A stretch of DNA of 64,000 nt from the NCBI RefSeq assembly GCF_001437425.1, contig NZ_JQCD01000030.1:91343-155342 (forward strand), written 5' to 3'. The notes below the pieces were generated by a model. It ran no database searches, had not been told where the DNA came from, and saw nothing but the letters and a program-made list of their open reading frames with translations. Positions 25,710 through 34,890 of this stretch are shown here, in pieces. The position numbers and the translations under genes are program-made. This DNA is from Weissella minor. Its GTDB lineage: Bacteria; Bacillota; Bacilli; Lactobacillales; Lactobacillaceae. Numbering within the stretch: the stretch's first letter is position 1; the number at the start of each line of letters is the position of its first letter.

Positions 25710-27212
25710 GTGGATAAGTTAAGATGGGTTTTAGATCGTCAGGAACAAGATATTGTACGGTTAAATGATTATTTGTTATCACGCCTTGATGATATTGTGC
25801 CAATTACAACGGTTATGCACGATTTAGAATGGTCTCGTTATCGCGTGCTTTCAACATTAGATTCATTAGTGAATGATTTGACGTTTTTGCAAAAAGGAAT
25901 GAATGAGGATGATAAATACCAACTTTTTGCAAAGGTCATTAAAATTGACCATAGTGTGCAAATCAACACATTGGCATTAGAATACGAATATCGACAACGG
26001 TCCATTGCGTGGTTAATGCTCCTGGAAATGTTAACGGAACAAGTTGATTCTTATGAAACATTCGCTGAACGCCATAATGTTTCTGTCGCGGTTGTCCGGG
26101 CTGCGAAGCAAAAAATTCAAGATGCCTTTGCCAATCAAGACATTGAAGTCAGTAAAAATAATCGGATTGTCGGAAACGAAGTGATTGTCCGATCATTCTT
26201 TATGCAACTGATGCGTTATTACCATGCACAAATTGAAACATCGCTGATTCAATCGACGCGTGAAGAGGCCCTTTTAACTGAGAGCTTAATTGAGGAACTG
26301 CTTAAAATTTATGATTTACCACAAGATGTGACCAGCCATAGTGTGATTTCTTTGCAAGTATTAATTTGGTTGGTACGTGTTCAAAACGGCCATCAATTGC
26401 ATGAATATGATTTGCCAAAATTATTGAAACCACAAACGGAATGGCCACAAGCCTACCAAGAGTTGGCCAAAAAATTGGTGGCAATTATGAAGCAAGTATC
26501 GGATCTACCTGATCATGTGTTACGAACAGAAGCGGATTTTGCCGTTCTAGCATTGTTCACCAGTGGATTAGTGACGGATTTCCCGCAATCGATGCTGACA
26601 ACTGAAGCGCAAAAGCATATTAGTTCGTTTAAACATATTTTAGAACAAACGTATCAACAATTTTTCCATCAGACGATTGATCCAACGATTGAAGAACAAT
26701 TATATCAAGCCACGTTGAGCAGTAATCTACGCACAATGTATTTTATGAAAGATTTAGTTCAAAGCTCAGTTGATATTGGTGTGTTGGAAAGTAACTTCCC
26801 AATTCATGCGCGTTTTGTGGGAAAATTGATGAAAAATATTGCTGAACAATGGACTCCCGATGAACAGCGCAAATTTATGCGGGTGCAATTTGAAGATTAT
26901 TTCAATTCAGCAATTATGTATTTGCCACCGAAATTGATTGTGCCACCTGTTCGTGTCGCAATTGGCTTTATTTACCATCCTATGATGCGACAACTTATCT
27001 GTGAGCAACTTGCCCATAGTCGTAATATCAATTTTGAATTTGTAGAAATTGGGACAGAAGCAGATTTGTACATTTCTGATATTCCTTTAGAAGGTAATGT
27101 CACCGTCCCCGGTTATATTTGGAATATTTATCCGGATAATCATACACTTGATCAGTTCATGCAAGATGCTTTGCAGGTAGCGGTTAAACATTTTAAAAAT
27201 TCTGAATACTAA
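25710..27212 (+). CDS. Mga-like helix-turn-helix transcriptional regulator
   Basis: A 500-residue protein with the layout of Mga/AtxA-type regulators: N-terminal winged helix (VPITTVMHDLEWSRYRVLSTLDSLV), a second HTH (ETFAERHNVSVAVVRAAKQKI, about 131-150), a PRD-like middle and a C-terminal domain with an EIIB-like beginning (VRVAIGFIYHPMMRQLICEQL). Such proteins are usually controlled by PTS phosphorylation and drive surface or sugar genes. No PTS or surface gene is adjacent, so its targets are unknown. The start is a GTG at 25710 behind GGGGAGCGGG. A weak terminator follows. Confidence 0.72.
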   Translation: MDKLRWVLDRQEQDIVRLNDYLLSRLDDIVPITTVMHDLEWSRYRVLSTLDSLVNDLTFLQKGMNEDDKYQLFAKVIKIDHSVQINTLALEYEYRQRSIAWLMLLEMLTEQVDSYETFAERHNVSVAVVRAAKQKIQDAFANQDIEVSKNNRIVGNEVIVRSFFMQLMRYYHAQIETSLIQSTREEALLTESLIEELLKIYDLPQDVTSHSVISLQVLIWLVRVQNGHQLHEYDLPKLLKPQTEWPQAYQELAKKLVAIMKQVSDLPDHVLRTEADFAVLALFTSGLVTDFPQSMLTTEAQKHISSFKHILEQTYQQFFHQTIDPTIEEQLYQATLSSNLRTMYFMKDLVQSSVDIGVLESNFPIHARFVGKLMKNIAEQWTPDEQRKFMRVQFEDYFNSAIMYLPPKLIVPPVRVAIGFIYHPMMRQLICEQLAHSRNINFEFVEIGTEADLYISDIPLEGNVTVPGYIWNIYPDNHTLDQFMQDALQVAVKHFKNSEY

Positions 27213-27213
27213 A

Positions 27214-27250
27214 AGACTTGTCTAATTCCAAGTCTCCCAAATTTTTTGCG
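27214..27250 (+). terminator. Weak terminator after the Mga-like gene
   Basis: AGACTTG (27214-27220) pairs with CAAGTCT (27229-27235), followed by a T run at 27242-27247. The stem has only seven pairs. Confidence 0.5.
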
Positions 27251-27286
27251 TGTTTTTTACAAAATAAAAAAAAAATAACATGGCAT

Positions 27287-27454
27287 TTTACACGATTATT
27301 AGCTATTCTATTGAGTATAGTAGTGAGGTTGCTTTATGAGGGGATGTGCAAGCACATTTTAAGCACCCTTAGCTACATTTAGCTTTGGGGAAAGTTAAGA
27401 GAGTATACCTTTATGGGGGAAAGAAGAGAGTCAGGTAACTGACTCTCTTTTATT
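27287..27454 (+). ncRNA. Candidate small RNA or coaBC leader
   Basis: This gene-free stretch holds several hairpins: ATGTGC/GCACAT (27344-27357) inside a GGT-GCTT/AAGCACC stem, AGCTTT-GGGG-AAAGTT, and a strong terminator AGAGAGTCAG/CTGACTCTCT (27425-27448) with a T-rich tail. AGAGAGT occurs twice (near 27394 and at 27425), so the terminator 3' arm could pair with either. Two tiny frames with ATG are present (MRGCASTF and MGERRESGN). TTTACA (27287) and TATAGT (27316) are badly spaced for a promoter. coaBC seems to have its own start signals after the terminator. Could be an sRNA, an attenuator or decayed sequence. Confidence 0.35.
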
Positions 27455-27510
27455 TTGCAAAAAAAGTGAAGTTTAGTGTTAAAATAGACTTTTAAATTAA
27501 GAAAAGGATT

Positions 27511-28728
27511 GTGATGAGCATGATAGCTGGGAAAAAAATTGTGTTGGTTGTGACAGGGGGCATTGCAGCCTATAAAACACTCATATTGGCGCGATTATTA
27601 ATTAAGGCGCACGCCGAGGTTCGCGTTGTAATGACGCATGCAGCCACAGAGTTTGTAACGCCAAAAACATTCAGCGTCTTAACACAGCATGATGTGTTAA
27701 CAGATTTATTTAGCGACCAAACGCAAGCCGATATTTCACATATTGAGCTGGCAGACTGGGCTGATTATATGTTGGTCGTGCCAGCGACGGCGAATTTTAT
27801 GGCCAAAATGGTTCAAGGCATTGCTGACGATGCTGCTTCTAGCGTGGTGATTGCGCGCCATACACCAATTGCGATTGCACCAGCTATGAATTTAAACATG
27901 TATCAAAATCCGGCCGTTGTTCGTAATTTAGAACAATTAAAAGCAGATGGTGTGCATATTATTGAACCGGTGGTGGGTGATTTAGCTGAAGGTTACCAAG
28001 GTAAAGGGCGCTTACCCGAACCAGAGGATCTCTATGCCCAAATTGAAGTGTTAATGGAACGTGACTTGGGGACGCCAGTATTGACTGGTAAACGCGTCTT
28101 GATTTCTGCAGGTGGCACGAAAGAAGCCATTGATCCAGTGCGGTATATTGCGAATCGGTCATCTGGAAAAATGGGTTATGCTTTAGCGCAAGCAGCAGTT
28201 CAAGCCGGTGCACAAGTTGATTTAGTGTCAACGGTTCAACTACCGGCACCAATGTTTACGAATGTGATTGCCGTCGAAACGGCAGATCAAATGTTAGCCG
28301 CTATGCAGGCTCACTTTGAACAAGCGGATATTGTGATTATGGCGGCCGCAGTGGCGGACTATCGTGTCGCAAATCCAGCTAATCAAAAAATCAAAAAAGA
28401 CCCCGACCAAAAGGGGTTAACGTTGAATTTAGTTGAAAATCCTGATATTTTGGCGCAGTTAGGGGCTAAAAAGACGCATCAATATTTAGTGGGGTTTGCA
28501 GCTGAAACACAAAATCTTTTGGAACATGCGCAAGCAAAGTTAATCAAAAAGCAAGCAGATTTGTTAATTGCAAATGATGTATCCAATCATGACATTGCAT
28601 TTGGGTCTGATAATAATGAAGTCACGCTATTATCAAAAAATGATGCGCCTAAACATTTACCGTTAACGGATAAATTAACTTTGTCACATCAAATTCTAGA
28701 AATTATCGCTGCGCAAATGGAGGAATAG
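27511..28728 (+). CDS. coaBC: Bifunctional phosphopantothenoylcysteine synthetase/decarboxylase CoaBC
   Basis: CoaB couples 4'-phosphopantothenate with cysteine and CoaC decarboxylates the product to 4'-phosphopantetheine, leading to CoA. The 405 residues comprise the FMN-binding CoaC flavoprotein (about 1-180: VVTGGIAAYKT, active-site His in ISHIELADWAD, PAMNLNMY) and CoaB (about 190-400: ISAGGTKEAIDPVRYIANRSSGKMG, MAAAVADYR). The flap motif, usually ACGD-like with a catalytic Cys, reads LAEGYQGKGR with Glu160 in the Cys place. The start may be GTG 27511 or the ATG at 27514 behind AAAAGGA. Confidence 0.95.
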   Translation: MMSMIAGKKIVLVVTGGIAAYKTLILARLLIKAHAEVRVVMTHAATEFVTPKTFSVLTQHDVLTDLFSDQTQADISHIELADWADYMLVVPATANFMAKMVQGIADDAASSVVIARHTPIAIAPAMNLNMYQNPAVVRNLEQLKADGVHIIEPVVGDLAEGYQGKGRLPEPEDLYAQIEVLMERDLGTPVLTGKRVLISAGGTKEAIDPVRYIANRSSGKMGYALAQAAVQAGAQVDLVSTVQLPAPMFTNVIAVETADQMLAAMQAHFEQADIVIMAAAVADYRVANPANQKIKKDPDQKGLTLNLVENPDILAQLGAKKTHQYLVGFAAETQNLLEHAQAKLIKKQADLLIANDVSNHDIAFGSDNNEVTLLSKNDAPKHLPLTDKLTLSHQILEIIAAQMEE

Positions 28729-28732
28729 TAAC

Positions 28733-29896
28733 ATGCAAGTAGGAATCGATAAGATGAGTTTTTTTGCGCCAAATTATTATCTTGATATGGTTGATTTAGC
28801 GCATGCACGTGGTGAAGATCCTGACAAATATTTAATTGGGATTGGACAGTCGGAACAAGCCGTGTTGCCACCAACCCAAGATGTGGTGACAATGGGGGCA
28901 AATGCAGCCGACCAAATGTTAACAGATGCTGATCGTGCAGACATTCAAGAAATTATTTTTGCAACTGAGTCAGGTATTGATCAATCAAAATCTGGGGCAG
29001 TCTATGTCCAAAAGTTACTCGGATTGAATCGGTATGCGCGGACGATTGAGCTTAAACAAGCATGCTATTCAGGAACTTATGGCTTAATGCAGGCGCGCGA
29101 TTATGTGACATTACATCCAGAAGCTAAAGTATTAGTGATTGCTTCTGATGTTGCGCGTTATGGTTTAGAAACGGGAGGCGAGGTCACACAAGGTGCTGGC
29201 GCTGTGGCCATGTTAGTGACTGCTAATCCCCGTATTGCCACGTTGAATCAAGATAATGTGTTTATGTCTGATGACATTATGGATTTTTGGCGTCCTAATT
29301 ATTCAACAACAGCAGTGGTGGATGGAAAATTTTCATCCAATGTTTATCGTGATTTCTTCAAGGAATTATGGGAACGCTATCAAGAACAGAACCAAAAGAC
29401 ACTGGTCGATTTTGAAGCCTTCGTTTTCCATTTGCCATTTACAAAAATGGGCTTAAAAGCTTTACGTGATGTTTTGCCGGAAGTTTCAGAGTCAAAACAA
29501 ACGGCGTTAATGGACGCGTTTGAGGCAAGTCGGGTTTATAATAAAAAAATTGGTAATCTGTATACAGGTTCAGCTTATTTGAGCTTATTATCATTATTGC
29601 AAAATGACGCATCGTTACAGGCGGGGGATGATATCGCCTTGTTTTCATATGGTTCTGGGGCTGAAGGTGAAATTTTCTCATTAACCCTACAACCAAACTA
29701 TCAAGATGTGTTATTAACTCAGCAATTACCTGACCTGTTTAAACAACGGGAAAAATTGTCAATTGCAGCGTATGAAGAAATGTTTAATGCTGGATTGACA
29801 AGTGGTCAGGATCGACAATTAGATATGACGCATGACTCAGCCAAATTTGTTTTGACTGGTTTGCAGGCGCAACAACGCCAATATCGCAAACAATAA
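28733..29896 (+). CDS. mvaS: Hydroxymethylglutaryl-CoA synthase
   Basis: MvaS condenses acetyl-CoA with acetoacetyl-CoA to HMG-CoA, entering the mevalonate route to isoprenoids used by lactic acid bacteria. The 387-residue thiolase-fold enzyme has all three catalytic residues in the places known from the enterococcal enzyme: Glu79 (ATESG), Cys111 (KQACYSGTYG) and His233 (FHLPFTKMG). It starts 4 bases after coaBC, so the two CoA-linked genes are probably co-transcribed. Confidence 0.97.
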   Translation: MQVGIDKMSFFAPNYYLDMVDLAHARGEDPDKYLIGIGQSEQAVLPPTQDVVTMGANAADQMLTDADRADIQEIIFATESGIDQSKSGAVYVQKLLGLNRYARTIELKQACYSGTYGLMQARDYVTLHPEAKVLVIASDVARYGLETGGEVTQGAGAVAMLVTANPRIATLNQDNVFMSDDIMDFWRPNYSTTAVVDGKFSSNVYRDFFKELWERYQEQNQKTLVDFEAFVFHLPFTKMGLKALRDVLPEVSESKQTALMDAFEASRVYNKKIGNLYTGSAYLSLLSLLQNDASLQAGDDIALFSYGSGAEGEIFSLTLQPNYQDVLLTQQLPDLFKQREKLSIAAYEEMFNAGLTSGQDRQLDMTHDSAKFVLTGLQAQQRQYRKQ

Positions 29897-30009
29897 ATTT
29901 GAAACAAATGAAAATATTCGCTTTTGATTAGAAAGTCGATGTTTAGGATGCTGGTCCGTTCGTTTTTATGGTAAGATAAGAGCATCATATGTTGAGGAGA
30001 GAAACACGA

Positions 30010-30453
30010 ATGACGAAAGTTTACTTGGCAGGACCTTTTTTTGATGCAGAACAAATCGAACGAATTGAGCGAATGGAACATGCATTGACTACCAATGACA
30101 CAGTTACGAGCTTTTTCAGCCCACGTTCTGAAACAAATGACCAATTTGAAATGGGGACACCTGAATGGGCAGCAGCGACTTTTGAAGTCGATCGTAAAAA
30201 TATCGATGCTGCTGATGTTGTCGTTGCTGTGATTGACTATGTTGATGAACATGTTGATCCTGGAACTGCCTGGGAAATTGGTTATGCAAATGCGAATCAC
30301 AAGCCAGTGATTCTTGTTAAAGAAAAACCTAATGGTAGTGTTAACCTCATGATGGGAATTCCAGCCCATGCTGTGTTGCTGCACGTGTCAGATGTTGCAG
30401 CTTATGATTTTGATGACATGCCAACTTCTGAATGGACTGGCGATATGTTCTAA
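30010..30453 (+). CDS. ndt: Nucleoside 2-deoxyribosyltransferase
   Basis: This enzyme swaps the base on 2'-deoxyribonucleosides, allowing use of exogenous deoxynucleosides for DNA. The 147-residue protein has the N-terminal VYLAGPFFDAEQ, a central Asp cluster and the nucleophile Glu89 in DPGTAWEIGYANA. The ATG at 30010 follows GAGGAG; the upstream in-frame ATG at 29989 overlaps that site. It likely works with the deoxynucleoside kinase at 4.5 kb. A terminator follows. Confidence 0.9.
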   Translation: MTKVYLAGPFFDAEQIERIERMEHALTTNDTVTSFFSPRSETNDQFEMGTPEWAAATFEVDRKNIDAADVVVAVIDYVDEHVDPGTAWEIGYANANHKPVILVKEKPNGSVNLMMGIPAHAVLLHVSDVAAYDFDDMPTSEWTGDMF

Positions 30454-30461
30454 GCTTCCTT

Positions 30462-30487
30462 AAAACACCTTGATTGGTGTTTTTTTA
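30462..30487 (+). terminator. Terminator after ndt
   Basis: AAACACC pairs with GGTGTTT over a short loop, followed by a run of Ts. Confidence 0.75.
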
Positions 30488-30547
30488 TTAGCTTTTTATA
30501 AAAATTAAGGTAATATAGAAGTATTAGGAATTGAGAAGGAATAGATT

Positions 30548-31444
30548 ATGATGTTATTACGTAAAATCGGTCGGATTATCCAAATCTGGCTGACTAAATT
30601 TTGGATACCCTTGTCAATTACGGTGGTCCTTTTGACGATGGCGATTACCACAACCACCGTATTATTACATCGGGAACAGGTCACTGTGAAAATTAGTAAT
30701 ATTCCTGTCCATACAAAACGCGGAGTTAGTGCGCCTTCTGCCGGTGTGTTAAATCGGGGTGAGCATTTACAGATTTTAAAACGTGATAATGGTTGGTATC
30801 AAATTCGACGAGAAGATGAGTCTGAGGTATGGGTTGCTGGCTGGTTAGTTGAACGGACACAACCGTTGGATAAAATTACGCCGTTGTCAGAAGCAACCGT
30901 TGTCTTGGATCCGGGACATGGTGGTTCTGACGTTGGTGCCATTTCAAATGGTGGCGACTACGAAAAAAAGTACACATTAGAGCTTGGTCAGGCCGTACGC
31001 AAGGAACTTGAAAAACAAGGGACCCGGGTGATTATGACGCGTTCAACGGATAAATTAGTTGAATTAGCTGATATTCCGACTGTGGCTGAAAAGAATCAAG
31101 CTGATATGTTTATTTCATTCCACTTTGACTCATCCCCACAATCAAACTCTGCATCTGGTTTTACCACGTATTACTACCATGAAAATAATGGTTCTTTGGA
31201 CTTAGCACGTGATGTAAACAAAGCGATTGCACCAAATATGCCAAAAGACATGCCAAATAAAGGGGAAGAATTTGGTGATTTCTTAGTAATTCGTGAAAAT
31301 AGCGTACCAGCGATTTTGATGGAGAATGGTTATATTAATTCAAATAAGGATTTGAAACACATGAAATCAGAGGACTTCACGCAGCAGATAGCTCGTGATA
31401 TTCCAGATGGGTTGCAAAGCTATTTGGCGCGCCAAAAGCAATAG
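30548..31444 (+). CDS. Membrane-anchored N-acetylmuramoyl-L-alanine amidase (SH3b + Amidase_3)
   Basis: The enzyme cuts the amide bond between MurNAc and L-alanine in peptidoglycan. The 298 residues contain an N-terminal membrane helix without a clear cleavage site (about 18-40), an SH3b domain (about 45-105: HTKRGVSAPSAGVLNRGEHLQIL, NGWYQIR, WVAGWLV) and an Amidase_3 catalytic domain (about 115-295) with zinc ligands in DPGHGGSDVGA (His), the following Glu of YEKKYTLEL and SFHFDSS (His), plus the catalytic Glu in LMENGYINS. It probably acts from the membrane in wall turnover or cell separation. The ATG follows GAGAAGGA. Confidence 0.92.
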   Translation: MMLLRKIGRIIQIWLTKFWIPLSITVVLLTMAITTTTVLLHREQVTVKISNIPVHTKRGVSAPSAGVLNRGEHLQILKRDNGWYQIRREDESEVWVAGWLVERTQPLDKITPLSEATVVLDPGHGGSDVGAISNGGDYEKKYTLELGQAVRKELEKQGTRVIMTRSTDKLVELADIPTVAEKNQADMFISFHFDSSPQSNSASGFTTYYYHENNGSLDLARDVNKAIAPNMPKDMPNKGEEFGDFLVIRENSVPAILMENGYINSNKDLKHMKSEDFTQQIARDIPDGLQSYLARQKQ

Positions 31445-31499
31445 TTGCGATTCAAGGATGTGACTTGACGCGTGGCGAGTTCTAAGCGATAATAAGAAA

Positions 31500-31720
31500 G
31501 AAATATTTGAACCGATGAGAAAGTTAATTTAAGCATTGAAACTAAAGCGAGCAGATGATGGTGTAAGATCTGTGTTTTGACTTAGAGGGACACTTTTTAG
31601 GTCACATGATGTGCGTGATTACCGCGTTAAGGTGAGAATTAGAACCAAACCAAGGTGGTACCGTGCATGAAATGCGCCCTTGATGACAGGATAAAACTGT
31701 TATCAAGGGTGCTTTTTTTT
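31500..31720 (+). promoter_or_regulatory. T-box riboswitch of hisS-aspS
   Basis: A tRNA-sensing leader. Stem I includes a distal arm GCAGAT...ATCTG with the usual GATGGTG..AAG loop; the proximal pairing AGAAAGT/ACTTTTT places GGGACAC in the specifier loop. The T-box core AAGGTGGTACCG begins at 31652. A 16-base-pair terminator (31674-31689 with 31705-31720, then Ts) can be replaced by the antiterminator. The specifier reads GAC (Asp, 31589-31591) overlapping CAC (His, 31591-31593), fitting an operon for both synthetases. No other gene lies between 31445 and 31748. Confidence 0.9.
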
Positions 31721-31748
31721 CGGTTCAGTCAAATTGAGAGGAATTATA

Positions 31749-33050
31749 ATGGCCAAACAAACATTTCAAAAGCCAAAAGGCACAGCAGATTTATTACCAG
31801 GAGAATCACATAAATGGCATTTTGTAGAAGAAACTGCCCGTTTATTGTTCTCAGATTATCAATACCAAGAAATTCGGACGCCAATTTTTGAAAACTTTGA
31901 TGTATTTGCCCGTTCAGCCGGTGATACATCAGATGTTGTGACAAAAGAGATGTATGATTTCCATGATAAAGGGGATCGTCATATTGCACTTCGTCCAGAA
32001 GGAACGGCAGGAGTTGTCCGTTCTTTCGTTGAAAATAAATTATTTGGGCCAGAATTCAGTAAGCCATACAAGGCATTTTATATTGGACCCATGTTCCGCT
32101 ATGAGCGACCACAAGCTGGTCGTATGCGCCAATTCCATCAAATTGGGGTTGAGGCGATTGGTTCAGAATCACCAGCTCTAGATGCTGAAACAATTGCCAT
32201 GGCGGTTGATTTCTTCCAAACCTTGGGGGTAGCAGACTTAAAGGTCACGATTAATTCTTTGGGTGATCAAGAATCACGCGAAAACTATCGTCAAGCATTG
32301 ATTGATTATTTGACACCGTTTAAGGCTGAATTATCAGCAGATTCACAAGCGCGACTTGAAGCAAATCCATTACGTGTACTTGATTCAAAAGATGCCAAAG
32401 ATCAAGAGTTTGTGGCTAATGCACCATCAATTTTGGATTTCTTAACACCAAGCGCTCAAACACATTGGGAAAAAGTGCAAGCTTATTTGGATGCCTTAGG
32501 GATTGATTATGAAATTGATGCCAACACGGTTCGTGGTTTGGATTATTATAACCACACCATTTTTGAAATTATGACCCAAAGCAAAGTGTTAGGTTCAGGT
32601 TGGACGACCATTGCTGGTGGAGGCCGTTACGGTGGTTTAGTTGAAGAATTTGGTGGTCCAGAATTACCAGGTGTTGGGTTTGGAATCGGCTTGGAACGTT
32701 TGATGTTGCTTTTGGGTGAAGCGGATGCGGTTTTGCCAGACGCACCTGCATTAGATATCTATGTTGCCAATCAAGGAGACGGAACTGATGTTGCAGCAAT
32801 GCAAATGTTGCAAGCAGTCCGTTCATTTGGTTACAGCGCTGACCGTGATTACCAAGAACGTAAGTTAAAAGGGCAGTTTAAGGCGGCTGATCGTGAACAA
32901 GCTCATTACATGATTTTGATTGGTGAACGTGAATTAGAAGCGCAAACAGCAACGCTAAAGAACTTAGAAACTGGAAAAGAGCAACAAGTTAAGTTAACTG
33001 ACTTATATACAGCATTACCAGATTATTTAGAATTTGAAGGCGAGGAATAA
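31749..33050 (+). CDS. hisS: Histidyl-tRNA synthetase
   Basis: A class II synthetase charging tRNA-His. The 433 residues include motif 1 region ([20 protein letters not shown]..), motif 2 ([19 protein letters not shown]), the histidine-binding loops ([12 protein letters not shown]) and motif 3 ([13 protein letters not shown]), with a C-terminal anticodon-binding domain. The ATG at 31749 is preceded by GAGAGGAA. Controlled with aspS by the upstream T-box. Confidence 0.98.
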   Translation: MAKQTFQKPKGTADLLPGESHKWHFVEETARLLFSDYQYQEIRTPIFENFDVFARSAGDTSDVVTKEMYDFHDKGDRHIALRPEGTAGVVRSFVENKLFGPEFSKPYKAFYIGPMFRYERPQAGRMRQFHQIGVEAIGSESPALDAETIAMAVDFFQTLGVADLKVTINSLGDQESRENYRQALIDYLTPFKAELSADSQARLEANPLRVLDSKDAKDQEFVANAPSILDFLTPSAQTHWEKVQAYLDALGIDYEIDANTVRGLDYYNHTIFEIMTQSKVLGSGWTTIAGGGRYGGLVEEFGGPELPGVGFGIGLERLMLLLGEADAVLPDAPALDIYVANQGDGTDVAAMQMLQAVRSFGYSADRDYQERKLKGQFKAADREQAHYMILIGERELEAQTATLKNLETGKEQQVKLTDLYTALPDYLEFEGEE

Positions 33051-33054
33051 ATAG

Positions 33055-34860
33055 ATGAAACGTACAAATTATGCAGGTTTGATTGATGAGAGTTATGAAG
33101 GACAAACAGTTACCTTGGATGGTTGGGTGCAAAAGCGCCGTGATTTAGGTGGTTTGATTTTCATTGATTTGCGTGACCGTGAAGGGATTGTGCAACTAGC
33201 ATTTTCAGACGAAATCTCAAAAGAAGCGTTAACTGTTGCCGAATCAATTCGTTCAGAATATGTGATTGAAGTGCAAGGTGTTGTTAAAGCCCGTACTGCT
33301 GGTGCTGAAAACGAAAATTTGCATTCAGGAAAGATTGAAGTGCAAGTAACACAAGTTGAAGTGCTGGCTGAAGCAAAAACGACGCCATTCTTAATTGAAG
33401 ATGGTGTGGATGCTTCCGATGAAACGCGTTTGAAGTATCGTTATCTTGACTTGCGTCGCCCTGAAATGCAAGAAAACTTACGTGTTCGTTCAAAGATTAC
33501 AGCAGCCACGCATGAGTTCTTAGATCAAGCAGGTTTCATCGATATTGAAACACCATATTTGGCTAAGTCAACGCCAGAAGGGGCTCGTGATTATTTGGTG
33601 CCTTCACGAATTTATCCAGGATCGTTCTATGCGTTACCACAATCACCACAATTGTTTAAGCAATTGTTAATGGGTGCCGGTTTTGATCGTTATTATCAAG
33701 TTGCGCGTGCTTTCCGTGATGAAGATTTGCGTGGTGATCGTCAACCTGAATTTACACAACTTGATATTGAAACATCATTCATGAATCAAGATGAAATTCG
33801 TGAATTAGTTGGTGAATGGGTCAAGGCCATTATGCAAAAAACGGTTAACTATGACTTGGATCCAACGACAATTCCGGTTTTGACATGGGAAGAATCAATG
33901 CGTCGTTTTGGAACGGATAAGCCTGACATGCGCTTTGATATGGAATTGCAAGACCTCTCAGATATGATGGCTGATTCAGCCTTTGGCGTCTTTTCAAATG
34001 CCATTGCAAATGGTGGCATGGTTAAAGCAATCGTTGTTCCAGGTGGTGCTGAAAAGTATTCACGTAAAGAGATTGATAAGTTAGGTAAGTATGTGGAGCG
34101 CTTTGGGGCTAAGGGCTTAGCTTGGTTGAAGATTACCGATGAAGGCATCACCGGACCAATTGCTAAATTCTTAACAGAACAAGCTGATGCATTGCTTGAA
34201 ACGACAAAAGCACAAGCTGGAGATTTGATTTTGTTCGCGGCTGATCAAGCTAATGTCGTTAACCCAACCCTTGATGCATTGCGTCGTATGACCGCACAAA
34301 CAATGGATTTGATTGATGATCAAAAGTGGGCATTTGCTTGGATTATTGATTGGCCACTCTTTGAATACCAACCAGAAGAAGATCGTTGGATTGCGGCCCA
34401 CCATCCATTCACGATGCCAAATGAAGCTGATTTGCCTTTGATGGCAACAACTGAGGGTGCACATCAAGCACATGCACAATCATATGATTTGGTTTTGAAT
34501 GGTTATGAATTAGGTTCAGGGTCAATTCGTATTCACCGTATGGATATTCAACAACAAATGTTGTCTGCCCTTGGTTTCACCCCTGAATCAGCGCAAGAAG
34601 CCTTTGGTTTCTTGCTTGAAGGTATGGAATATGGCTTCCCACCAATGGGTGGTATTGCCTTAGGTTTGGATCGTTTGGCCATGATTCTAGCAGGGCGTGA
34701 CAATATTCGTGATGTGATTGCGTTCCCTAAGAATTCAAAGGCAACAGAACCAATGACGGATGCTCCAACCCTTGTATCAAAGGCACAAATTGAAACTGAT
34801 TTGGGCCTAACAGCACCTGAATATGCGGATACTGATGCGCCAAATATGGCTGAAGAATAA
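33055..34860 (+). CDS. aspS: Aspartyl-tRNA synthetase
   Basis: A class IIb synthetase of 601 residues: N-terminal OB-fold anticodon domain ([26 protein letters not shown] in part), catalytic core with motif 2 ([21 protein letters not shown]), the bacterial GAD insertion (about 280-430) and motif 3 ([15 protein letters not shown]). It lies 4 bases after hisS in the T-box-controlled operon. Whether it also charges tRNA-Asn depends on gatCAB elsewhere. Confidence 0.98.
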   Translation: MKRTNYAGLIDESYEGQTVTLDGWVQKRRDLGGLIFIDLRDREGIVQLAFSDEISKEALTVAESIRSEYVIEVQGVVKARTAGAENENLHSGKIEVQVTQVEVLAEAKTTPFLIEDGVDASDETRLKYRYLDLRRPEMQENLRVRSKITAATHEFLDQAGFIDIETPYLAKSTPEGARDYLVPSRIYPGSFYALPQSPQLFKQLLMGAGFDRYYQVARAFRDEDLRGDRQPEFTQLDIETSFMNQDEIRELVGEWVKAIMQKTVNYDLDPTTIPVLTWEESMRRFGTDKPDMRFDMELQDLSDMMADSAFGVFSNAIANGGMVKAIVVPGGAEKYSRKEIDKLGKYVERFGAKGLAWLKITDEGITGPIAKFLTEQADALLETTKAQAGDLILFAADQANVVNPTLDALRRMTAQTMDLIDDQKWAFAWIIDWPLFEYQPEEDRWIAAHHPFTMPNEADLPLMATTEGAHQAHAQSYDLVLNGYELGSGSIRIHRMDIQQQMLSALGFTPESAQEAFGFLLEGMEYGFPPMGGIALGLDRLAMILAGRDNIRDVIAFPKNSKATEPMTDAPTLVSKAQIETDLGLTAPEYADTDAPNMAEE

Positions 34861-34890
34861 TTAATCAGGCATGAGGATAGGTAAAATAAT

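Noticed and set aside
30010..30453. Toxin-like or defence TIR/NDT effector
   Set aside because: The motifs, length and stand-alone context fit an ordinary nucleoside 2-deoxyribosyltransferase.
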